Of a stretch of 64,000 nucleotides of DNA, positions 25,738 to 35,500 are shown piece after piece. This DNA is from Maylandia zebra (Eukaryota; Chordata; Actinopteri; Cichliformes; Cichlidae). The position numbers were made by a program, and so were the translations under genes. Numbering within the stretch: the first letter of the stretch is position 1; the number at the start of each line of letters is the position of its first letter. The DNA lies in assembly GCF_041146795.1 (NCBI RefSeq), contig NC_135186.1, positions 36,840,867 to 36,904,866 on the forward strand, read 5' to 3'. The notes beneath the pieces are model-generated. The model was not told where the DNA came from and searched no databases. It was given only the letters and a program-made list of their open reading frames with translations.

Positions 25738-26931
25738 TGAGTGATATTAAACTACAGCATGTTGGTTTCTCACCCTGCCCTCCTTCCTCTCTGTTCCTGT
25801 TTCTCTCTGTTGTTCTTTTCCTCCAGTCCCTCATGTTGCTTTACACCACATCAGCAGCCAATCAGGTATCAGGATTCCAACCAGAATCTGAACCCCTCTC
25901 GTCCTCTCCATCGTCCTCCCCCTCATATGTGTGTGCATGCTGACGTTTTTCTTCCTTTGCAGTGAGCGACCAGCAGGCTGCGCTGCATGCCAGCACATCT
26001 CTCTGTTCACACTGTCGGCTCTCGGGCTCGACTCTGAGCTGCTGCTCGTGTCTGAAAGGCTGAAAACACTGTGACATGAGAAAGCTATGAGGCCGAGAAC
26101 ACACCTGTCCCACCGCAGGAATCCAACACTTCCTGTGAACTCTTCTGCTTTGTTTCCACTGCTGTACAAACCTCAGCACTTCAGAAACATGCTGCACAAA
26201 ACGAAGTACCTCTGAAAGTGTCACTTTTAACACAGTTTAATCATAACACCGGGACACTCAGAGAAGAGACAGAGCAGGACAATCATGACTCAGTCAGATG
26301 GATCTGTGTTCGCTTAAGTCGAAGTGAGTTTTCTCACATGAACAGAGGGCTGGAGAGTTGGTCAGGATGTGTTGCAGGTGATAGTCTGCACCTGAACCAT
26401 TCGCGGGGCTTGTGTTTAGATGAGGGAGCGTGCAGAGGGAGCCCACACACTGGACCATTAGCTTCGAGTCGTGTCCTCCTGAAAAGTAGTCATCCGTCCG
26501 GACAATGAGAGCAGTGGGGTGAAAGCAGAACACGTGGATTTCCTGTTGTGCAGAAGGCCTGAGTGTTACAGCGGCTTCTCTTCGTCTGTGTGTAAAGTGA
26601 GCGTCACGCATGACAGGACAAAGCTTCAGTGTGAACAGACTGTCATCAGATTTGAATCCAGCGGCTCGGCTCACCGCGGACGATTCAAATCAGCCTCCGC
26701 TCATACATTCGCTGGCTCCGCCCTCTGTTACTCTGTCACTAACGCGTTTTCATCTGTGTCGCCCCCTCAGTGCCCACGGCGGGGATGACCCGGCTGGTTC
26801 GCTCCAGGACTCACTCGGCCTCCAGCGTGGGCTCCACAGACGGCGTCCGGAGCCGCAGCACCACCAACGAGGGCGCCAACTGCGCCGAGCCTGACAACAC
26901 TGCAGTACACACTGTTGAAATGACTGCATAG
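11620..26931 (+). CDS. ndrg3: NDRG family protein, NDRG3-like (381 aa, 16 coding exons)
   Basis: Coding exons: 11620-11679, 11887-11919, 17327-17432, 17592-17712, 20381-20443, 20536-20596, 20709-20795, 21612-21668, 21758-21861, 22521-22586, 22671-22722, 22803-22850, 24641-24676, 24874-24925, 25827-25865, 26771-26931. All junctions are GT/AG and keep frame. The N-terminus ([14 protein letters not shown]) and the DFDCQEHD stretch match vertebrate NDRG3 best. Some central and C-terminal stretches resemble NDRG1, so ndrg1-like is the alternative. The fold is alpha/beta hydrolase, but the nucleophile elbow reads GVGAG (residues 136-140) with Gly at the serine position, so no hydrolase activity is expected. 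Family hallmarks present are [18 protein letters not shown] and [10 protein letters not shown]. The C-terminal tail carries RSRTHS and RSRST, typical phosphorylation-rich repeats. There are two ATGs in tandem at 11620 and 11623; human NDRG3 aligns with the second. The known role is cytoplasmic signalling and stress response, with oxygen/lactate regulation reported for mammalian NDRG3. Confidence 0.88.
13500..14942 (-). mobile_element. hAT-like non-autonomous element, copy 2, inverted (1443 bp)
   Basis: It starts TAGGGCTGGGCC and ends CCCTGCTCTA. An exact 8 bp target duplication, CTGGCAGC, flanks it at 13492-13499 and 14943-14950. The sequence is the reverse complement of copy 1 (8848-10193) along its length apart from indels. 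It retains the internal segment missing from copy 1 (about 14200-14340). It lies in ndrg3 intron 3, so the two copies bracket exons 2 and 3. Confidence 0.88.
14951..17326. other. ndrg3 intron 3, remainder
   Basis: No gene or complete mobile element is recognised. A short inverted repeat (AGTGGACCTCA and its complement) lies at about 15670-15705. A homopolymer C run of about 16 bases lies at about 17237-17252, shortly upstream of the exon at 17327. Confidence 0.45.
17505..17589. repeat. (TG)n microsatellite at the acceptor of ndrg3 exon 5
   Basis: About 42 uninterrupted TG units run directly into the AG acceptor (17590-17591). There is no classical pyrimidine tract between the repeat and the splice site. 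Confidence 0.95.
17719..17807. repeat. (CA)n microsatellite just after the donor of ndrg3 exon 5
   Basis: A CA tract, with a few CACG and CTCA interruptions, starts 6 nt after the donor at 17713. Together with the (TG)n tract upstream, it brackets the 121-nt exon 17592-17712 with complementary repeats. Confidence 0.95.
19120..19400. mobile_element. Possible hAT-type fragment
   Basis: The stretch beginning GTGATGTGTCGGTCGTGAACGA and the repeated GGAGCCRG and CGGCTCC words resemble the end of a family dispersed in fish genomes. No matching right end or target duplication was found. It lies in ndrg3 intron 5. Low confidence. Confidence 0.3.
22473..22517. repeat. (TG)n microsatellite at the acceptor of ndrg3 exon 11
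   Basis: About 22 TG units end 1 nt before the TAG acceptor at 22518-22520. Confidence 0.95.
23481..24215. mobile_element. Non-autonomous DNA element with inverted ends, 735 bp
   Basis: The left end, AAGGCTGCGTTCACACTGCA, and the right end, TGCAGTGTGAACGTAGCCTT, are inverted with one mismatch over about 23 bp. A TA dinucleotide flanks both ends and may be the target duplication. Subterminal sequence is packed with ATCCGAT and TGTGAACG repeats. No transposase frame is present. It sits in ndrg3 intron 13. The family is unassigned. Confidence 0.7.
24261..24595. mobile_element. Foldback element, 141 bp arms and 53 bp spacer
   Basis: The left arm 24261-24401 and right arm 24455-24595 are reverse complements without indels and with only about five mismatches. 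TTTAAA occurs at both outer ends. The arm includes a CGAGGGCCGC core. It has no coding capacity. It lies in ndrg3 intron 13, about 45 bp upstream of the exon at 24641. Confidence 0.88.
25827..25865 (+). other. ndrg3: 39-nt cassette exon of ndrg3
   Basis: It is missed by simple open-frame searches. A strong pyrimidine tract (about 25780-25824) and CAG precede 39 bases ending in CAG/GTATC. Spliced in, it adds 13 residues, [13 protein letters not shown], between GMGY and VPTAGMTRL. Human NDRG3 has a comparable segment at this place, and NDRG4 has a different 13-residue alternative segment. The upstream exon end (24925) and the downstream exon start (26771) join in the same phase with or without it, so it is probably alternatively spliced. 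Confidence 0.8.
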
Positions 26932-28795
26932 GACTGTTCCCGTTTCCTCTGTGTACCTGCAGTTCTCTCGTCCAATCAGATCCTTCCTTTCTTTTAGTTG
27001 TAAATGTTTTTCCTGAAAATAGAAAGCCCTCAAAAGCTTCACTTCCAGCTGCCTGTTCTCTAAATTTGTTCCCTGTGAGTTTAGGGTTCGTTGAATGATG
27101 TCATAAACATTTCGGTGTTAGCTGCCGCCATGTTGGCTCCTTTTTCCTGCGCTCTGTAGGCGTTACTGCACACAGGTCAGTCGGTTTGTATGTATACACA
27201 GCTGTTGTGTTCCTTCACTGCTCCTTTCTCACTCCTGATTTCTTCTTTTAGTCATTACTCTTATATAATCAATATTTTGTTTATCTTTGCTGGTGGTGTT
27301 GGTTGATATGAAGCTCGTTTCTTAAATGAACCCTTCTTTGGTGCCCATTACAAAGTGGATGTGCTTCCGACCCAGATGTATTTTTGTAATCGCACTGACA
27401 GAAGATCTGTGACGCGAGTTTGACCTGGTTTAACGACAAAAAACGGCATCGCGAGCTGCGGTTCCCTAAATGGTTCCCTCGGTGTTTGTGAGCGTGCACC
27501 ATGAAGCCGGGTCCTCGTACAGCTCAGTAAACACATTAAAACATGAAGGTCAGTGGGACTGAACTTTGAGCTGGTTTCGTCCGATGCTGTTTTGCTGATG
27601 TTTAAACGGGATTTTCTGTGGCCGTACAATTTGTTTTGCCTGAGCTTCAAGTGTAAAAACAACTTAGAGATTTTTTTCCAGATAATTTAGCGAAACATCC
27701 TGAAGTCTGCCTGTTACCTCCACAGTCTCCTCTCTTTCCCGTCTCTGAAGCTCGGTTCATTCGGCCCGTCCACAGCATGCTCCTTGTAGAGTGTTGGCAT
27801 GCAAACTGTGCCGTGGTGTCAGTGTAGTGAGTAATGAGATGTTGTTCAGCTGTAAACCTGCTGCTCTCCATCTGAAACAAACCAAACCTCAGATGAGGAT
27901 TCTCTAGGCTGAAGCTGGCAGCAGGGGGCGCTGGAGGTGGTCGTAGTTGCTGCAGAAATCTTGGAGCATTTCTTGGATTCTGGTTATTTGTAGGAATTGT
28001 TTTTTGGGAAAAAATGTTAATGAAAACTTTCACCACAAGGTGGCGGTGTTTTACCAGAAAGCTGTGATGACTGTGAAAGAAACACTACTGTACAGATGTT
28101 AACGCTGATTCACAGCTCCATCTAGTGGATCAAAGTGGTATTACGTGATAGTACAGCTCAGCCTTGTTTCAGCATTGGCTGAGATCTCTGCAGTACGTAG
28201 ATGTTGTAGACATGAGATGGGAGCTGCTGTCAGTTTTCTCACTGCATAATAAAAGTGTCACACTTGGCAGAAGGCGTTTCTACTGGAAACAAACAGCTGA
28301 TGTTTAAAAGAAACAGAATGAACCAGGGTTTTTTCACCCACTGAGAAGCTGCTTTTCTCCTACAGTTGACAGCAGGCTGTTTGGCTTTCTTGGAAATGTC
28401 CTGCAGCTTTCAAGGAACATTTTCTTGGAACGTGATGGAAAATACAGCCGAGGCCAAAGGGTGACCTTGGTCATGGTGTTGCTGCCCCCTGCTGGACGAT
28501 TCAGCAGGAAACGAACGCCAGTGTTTGTCAGCAGCTTTTCATGTCGACTCTTATGAAACATTCAGGTTTGGCGGGGACAGCAGGGTCGACCCATAAACTG
28601 TTCACTTCCTTTCTTCTCTATATTCTGACTGTGGTTCTGTCCTTGTTGTATTTATTACACTCATTTGTGTATTATTACTTTGGAAATTTCTACTGAAGCT
28701 TTGGTAGCGGTTCTGTTACAGAGAAGTTTGATTCACTGGATGTTCCACGATGTAAACACGGTTTGTAATGAAATAAAACTCGTTATCCAGAGACA
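26932..28795 (+). other. ndrg3: ndrg3 3' untranslated region with poly(A) signal
   Basis: No splice-flanked coding sequence follows the TAG at 26929-26931. A canonical AATAAA lies at 28772-28777, and an earlier ATAAAA near 28246 could act as an alternative. The convergent rfc2 gene ends about 0.3 kb further on. The end position is inferred from the signal. Confidence 0.55.
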
Positions 28796-28989
28796 CGGTC
28801 GAGGCCGAGCGTCTCAGCTTTTCTTTAGTGGCTAAAAATACTCACATTCAGATTCTACTGGAAATAAATCAGCTGTTCAATGAAGCTGAGTGGCACGTCC
28901 ATAGTGGGACATGGTCCAGAATAGTCCCACAGCGAGAGAGATTCTGATTCAAGTAGGGGTCTTTTGTGGGCTTTCTATGTCCTCTGTGG

Positions 28990-29075
28990 TTCAATCACGT
29001 TTTATTTAACAGCACCAAATCACAACAGTCACCTCAAGGTGCTTTATATTGTAAGGTAGACCCTACAGGTTCAAA
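28990..29075 (-). repeat. Dispersed-repeat tail fragment, reverse orientation
   Basis: The words CACCAAATCACAACAGTCACC and CTTTATATTGTAAGGTAGACC belong to a fish dispersed repeat whose opposite orientation is seen at 47490-47690. It lies between the convergent ends of ndrg3 and rfc2. Confidence 0.5.
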
Positions 29076-29416
29076 TAACTATCAGTGATATCTCATGTTT
29101 ACCTTCACAACAGTCTCACCTTTATTTTCTCAAAGATCTCAAAGCATACAGAACACTTCTGCTGGTCAGCAACAAATATTTTTAACAGCTTTTGAGGTTT
29201 GAATTTAAAACTTTTTTCACAGCTAAAAAAACCCCCCAGAAAGCAGCAGAAGACAAAATCTGACCGATGAACATCTAATCCAATGATGCAGCTTTAAGTT
29301 TCTTTACATTATTTTGCAGGAATGCGTGATGTGCTGTTACAGTCTTGACTCTGTCAGCAGTGAACAAGTCTGATACTGAGTGGGCAGCTTCGACGCGCTC
29401 GGCGGGTCGCTGGGGT

Positions 29417-29527
29417 TTAGCTGGCAGCGGCGGGCGCCGTCTTGCTGCAGAGCCGTGCGAGCAGACCAGCCATCTGCAGCAGGGAGTTCACGCCTTCAGC
29501 TATCCGCATGTGGGTGTAGCCGATCTC
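29417..29527 (-). other. rfc2: Terminal coding exon of rfc2, isolated by a 3.6 kb intron
   Basis: It encodes [18 protein letters not shown] and onward to a TAA, with a CAG acceptor complement at 29528-29530. It lies far from the other exons, so a local search would truncate the protein after LEFIK. An AATAAA on the minus strand at 29126-29121 may be its poly(A) signal. Confidence 0.93.
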
Positions 29528-32500
29528 CTGCAACAGAGAAACATTGAGATGGGACGAATCTGCGTGTAGAGTCGTTGTTAAAGGAACAGCTGAAACCTTT
29601 AGGAAGCGTGAAACTGCACGCCTGCTCGACTCAGACGGTCAGAAATGAGACAGAGTTTAAATGAAGTTACCTTTGAGTATAGTAACGGAAGAATCAGTCA
29701 CAATACTCAGATTACCAACAGTTTTTACTTCAGTCACACATCTGACCTGGTAAAGTTGGTTTCTATTTTAATAACTTCAGATGTTTCCCACAAAAAATAT
29801 AAAAGCAACTCAAAGTAGCCTGAAAGTACACCAAGAGTATCCCAGTGAAATTAAAATGTACAAAGATCCGTGAGCTCTGAAGCCAAGACTTGCTTCAAGA
29901 AATTATTTAGAATAAAAAGTAAACACAGGGATTTCTACAAAGCAGATTTCAACACTTGAGCTCCTCCAGCTCAGACTGAGCAGCAGCTTGAAGCTGCTGC
30001 AGTGCTCGACCGAAACGACGCCATAAAGTGCTCACGGGTTTCTGCCTAGAGACGAGCTGATGAGTGGGACTGATGGATGCAGACGGTCGGTCATGGTGAA
30101 GCCGTTTCACTCCTCGATCTGTTCCCGTCCTCACCTCAGAACAGGACAACATAAATAAATCATGGAAGCTGGAATGAGTTTCCGGGGAAGGAGGTGGCTG
30201 TGGAGAGGAAAGTCTGGATATCTCAGCTCTGACATTTGCCCTCAGGAACACGATCCAGGTAAAAATCAGTGTTTGGGTGCCTGAGCTCAGAAAGTTCAGG
30301 AAAATTCCCACTACGAAAACCTAAAACATCCAGATCTGTAACAGCAGCGGGGAGGGCGTCTGTCAGCCTGTCCTGTGGTGCTACCAGAGCAGTCCATCAA
30401 TGGTGTTCAGCACTTTGTTTAAGCTTTCCTTAAATCAGTAGCCATCAGTAGAACTGCTCCTCAGTTATTATTCATATTTCCTGAGCGCTCAGATGTACGC
30501 AAGTGGCCACCGTCCGCCCAAGGCAGCAACCCAGCAGACAGCAGCATCGTCCTTCCTGTTTCTCTGCGTGACAGGAAGCTGAAAAGGAAAGCAGATGACA
30601 GCTGCTCGAACCAGCACAGTTGACAGTAATTTAAATTTAGAAAACAAACAGCGGTACGTGAGCCCAGTGAGAGTAAACAGGCGTTCAACTGCTCTACCGG
30701 AGCACTGAGTAATCACATCCTGCATGGGCGTGGCTTAGCAGCCGCTGACTTATGCCTGGGTGCCGCTCACAGTCACAGCCTTGCAAAGAGAAGCAGCTCT
30801 GAGTCCCGTCCCCTAGTTAACAGAAAACCTCCAGAGTGTGTGAACAGTGCTGACAGTCCCCCGCGGGTGACTCCTCCATCCATCCAGTCAGCAGGGGATT
30901 TCCCCGTCAGGTGACTCAGGAGGGAAATTCAGTCACATCTGGTGCTCTAACAGGGATCTTTGTACAGCAGCGTGAGACTTTACTTCCTGTTCTGTTGCGG
31001 AAGAAACCTTTGGTTGAAAGTTGGTTTCAGTTCATTGCCTACAGTGCAATAAAAAGCAATGAGTGAGGCGTTTCCTCTGAGTGAGCGTGGGTAAACAGAA
31101 AAACATGACCTCCCCGTCAGATGCACACTAATAAATCTGACCTCTGCTACTATTCTGAGCAAAGGGCTCAGACCCTGATCACATGATCTCACAGACCCGC
31201 TGGGCACGTTTGCATGTAAAAGTTCTCAGATGTATGCTGATCCTCATCTGTGCAGGACCTTCCAGAATCTGGAGTTCCACTCTGAAGTTAACAAGGAGCT
31301 GGTGCAGTGAATTAGTAACTGACACGCGAGTACCTCGCAGAGTCCTGAGCAACCTGCTGACGCTCCACGATGAACGTGATGAAATAAAGGAACTCAACTG
31401 TAAAAGATTTCAGTGATTTAACGTGAGCGTTTAAGTGAAAGCTGAGTCAGAAGTTACACCAAAAGAGGAAGCGGCCACAGAAGGACGCGCTCAGGGTCAG
31501 CAGCAGCATCTGTTCCACGCGGCAGGATTTCACCGTATCCAAGTAACATTAGGGTTAACTCTCGGGTTTCTGTACTCCGAAGGTGGTTCACTTCCTAATG
31601 GGGTAAATCGCCATGGCAACTTATACTGCAGACCAACAGGTATGAAATTATCGTCTACTGACCAATCAATTCTCCAGAAAAAGACTGTCATCACTCCTGG
31701 ACGATTCTCTGCTGGGAGAGCAGGAGCGTCTGAGGAATTTGTGTTTGCCTGATCACTAACAAATGTTTACTTCTTTTTTTCCTGTTCGCAGCACAATCAG
31801 ACACTTTTCTGTTAGCATTAACATCTGAGGTTGTGTCCAAATTCATGGGCTGCATCCTCCTGAGGACCCGGCCTTCTCTGTCTACGTGGGCCGGGTCCTC
31901 AGAAGGTCGGGTAGGCCGGAAATAAACAGATGTGAAATGGGACGGTCTAGCCTTCAGATTTGTGTCACCGCTGACTCAGTGGAGTTTAATGAACTCTGCC
32001 GTCTGCTCCTTGCTATCTAAAAATATAACAGGACACTGGCGTAAATTCTTGACTGTCTCGGTCAAGAATGTGGTGTATAAATGTAGTTCTACCTGCTCGC
32101 CCCCCGATGTCTCACACTTCTGTTTAATCAGTTTTCTGGTTGACGTTATTCAGCTGTGTGAAAACTAACTTTAATCTCAGCCAAACAGATTTACTCACGA
32201 ATAAAACACTGAAAAAGCCAAACAGTAACATTTGTAGGTTGTCTAAGTGACTTATATATCACGTTTAACCTGAGTAGCGAAAGACAGCGATGATCTGAAC
32301 ATGATGTGCCGGAGTTGTGCCGTTCTCAACGACTTCAGTGACCCTCGAGCTCCCGACTAGCAATCGAGCTGGTGGGTAACAGACGACTCCGAAAACATCG
32401 AAGCACTTTTGCAAATATGCGATATCTTGATAAACCGAGCAGATATTTGAGGTTTACACAGCTACTTTCTCGCCTGAAAATATGAAAAGTTTATTTTGTG

Positions 32501-35500
32501 ACCCAGAAAGAATAATAAGAGTAATTTTAATTTTAGTAGCGGCCGCCATTGTTGAAAACTGGAATTGGCTGGGCCGCGCTATGAATTCTGGGATATGGTG
32601 GGCCACGAAGGACACACCCGACCCATCCTTCAAATTCGGGGAAAAGGAGGACGCATTCGTCGGCTGCATTCGGAGGAGTCGACGAATTTGGACAGCCTTC
32701 GGCGCGTCGCTGTGACGTAATCGGTCTACGAATGCGGCCTCAGGAGGATGCAGCCCATGAATTTGGACACGCCCTGATACTAAAACAGAACAACTACACT
32801 CTCAACTCATATCTTGTACAAACACTATATTTGAATTCGGTTTATATATTTAATCTCAAAAGTGCATCATGCTGTGACGGGAATGTCCTTGAATTACTGT
32901 GGTGATGTATAAGTGTAGTTCTACACTGACTGCTTACCTGCTCTTCCCCGATGTTTGGTAAATGAGTCCAGATAACGACGCCTGCCTACGAACTCACTTC
33001 TGAAAACACTAATGGCGGCGTACAAGTGAAGGGCTTTATTTATTTTTATAAACTGCTGATGCTGATATAAAAATCTGCCTTCACAGAGCAGCTGCCATGT
33101 GCTGGGACCACCAGAGGTTTACAAGTTGTCACGATCAGCTGATTTTTTTTTCGGCGCCGTTGATGAACTCACCTTGATGAACTCCAGCTTCAGGTACTCG
33201 GCCATCTGGTAGGTCTTACAGACCCTGAAGATGTTCCCGATGATGTCCACTGGAGAGTAGCCCAGCGCCCACAGCTGCTCCACGACTTTGTAGGCCTCGT
33301 CGATGTTCCCGTCCACGCAGTGTCCCAGCATGCTTTTCACCATCAGGGGGTGGGGCTCGTCGCACACCTTAAACACGTTCTCGCTGTTGATGTAGCCAAA
33401 GCCGGAGTGAGTGGACTGCAGGTTGTTCAGCGCCTGGAGAGAAAAGGCCAAAACAAGTTCAGAAAATCCATGTTCAACCTCTGGGATGAGCGCCTGACTA
33501 AGCTCCGCCCCTCACCTGTCTCATGTCTCCCTGCGCAGTGAAGATGATGGCTTCCAGTCCATCGTCGGACACTGAGAGGCGCTCTTTCTCCACCACTTCC
33601 TGCAGCCGGACGAGGATCTGGCCATCGGTCAGTTTGGAGTAGCGCAGCACGGCGCAGCGGGACTGGATCGGCTCGATGATCTTATCGGAGGCGTTGCAGG
33701 CGAGAGCGAAGCGCGTCGTCTTCGAGTAGATCTCCATGATCCTCCTCAGTGCCTGCTGAGCTCCGTCTGTCATGCTGGGAGGATGGAAACGTCACAGAAA
33801 CTGCTCTCAAATCAGCGTTCACGCCAGACTGACTATTTTACTGTCAAACAGCTTCGCCTACACCCCCACCTGCCCACCCACGGCCTGAGGTAACCCACGT
33901 CACTCAGGCCACTCACACACACAGACTCTATACTCGCATCAAGTCCTTTGCACTACTTATGTTTTTCTCCTATTTGTTGTTTATTACTGCACAGCGTGGA
34001 GCACCCATCATTTTTTTGTACATGTACAATGACAATAAAGGGCTATTCTATTCTATTCTATTCTTTACTGTCAAACAGCTGCTGCCGAGTCACATGTGAT
34101 GGAGGGCAGGTGCAACTGAGCAGGTTGTCCGGCTGCATCTACGCATCAGTTACACCATGACTGATGTAAACTTTTTATTTTCATTCACAGCTTATATTAA
34201 GTTCACTCTGATAAAATGTAAAAAAGCCTAAATTTTTTTATGTTTTTTATTTATCATTCAATTATTAGTGTTGATATTATTCAAATATGTTAAAATGTTG
34301 TTTGTGCAAAATGTATATTATGACACAGAAGGAGCCGGTCCCCACCGTTATGGGACGATATCGATTTAATGTTTTTGATATCTCGGCGGACTAAAACCGA
34401 TTTGTCCTACAGCAGCCACCGTAGCCAGGAGCACACCCTAGACTTGGAGGGATGAGAAAAGAACTCAGTTGACTGCAATCTACTCTACCTCTGATGAAGT
34501 GTGTGATGTCAGTAAAGTTTTACTTGCTTGTCTTTTTCACTCTGCACAAACGGACTTTACGACCGAAGGACCTCGGCTGAGAGATTTGTTGGTTTTTTGT
34601 GCTTTTTTAGAGAACAGTTGACTTTCGCCGTTGTGTGCAATGCAGTGCTACTGAAGCTTGACTCGTTCTGTGGCTTTCGTGGGAGCAAAGCATGTTTTCT
34701 GGAGCTTTCACAAAGACGGGGACCAAGAGACAAAAGCTCAGTGTGAACATGACCGACGAGGGCGCTGCCAGCAGATCTTTCTGCTGGCAGCGCCCTCGTA
34801 CTTCATGTTACCTTGAAGTTTTAGCCGAAGTATTGGAATTTCCTTGTTTTTAAAAAGTCACTGCACGGCTTGCTTACCTGTCGGCTTCGTCCAGAATGAT
34901 GATCTTGTGCCGTCCTTTGGGCAGTGTGACCTTCTGCTGAGCAAACATCTTGATCTTGTTCCTCACCACGTCGATGCCCCTGCAGATAAAAAGCTTACAG
35001 TCAACTCCCAGTCCACCAAACAACCAGAGGTCGTCCTGAGCGGCGCCTCACCTGTCGTTGGAGGCGTTCAGCTCCAGCACGGCGTCCTTCATCGAGGTTC
35101 CCAGCAGAGCGCGGGCCAAACACAAGATGCTGGTGGTCTTTCCAGTGCCGGGAGGACCTGAATAACAACATGCATGACTCAGCCAGTGTTTCCCAATTAT
35201 CTGCCTGGTGGTAGGTGGTGATTATGCAGCACACATCTTTAATGACTTTAAAGCGTGAGAACACAATTCTTGGTTTTTTTTTTTAATTTTATTTTTTCTA
35301 ATCCACACGGGTTCATATGTAGAAATATTCCCAGACTAATATTTGGTTAAATGTCCCTTAGCAAGCTGCACTTTGACCTGATCCTTTTAGTTGCCATCAA
35401 CTAGCTTCTGTTATAACTGACTGGATGTGACCGCTGTGGTGAATTGGTGAGTTTCCTGATACAGGCTTTATTAGCCTGTTGCACAGAAGAGTGACAGGAA

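Noticed and set aside
29949-30311. 120-aa minus-strand frame in the last intron of rfc2
   Set aside because: No recognisable family, no splice context that fits, and composition like surrounding intron.
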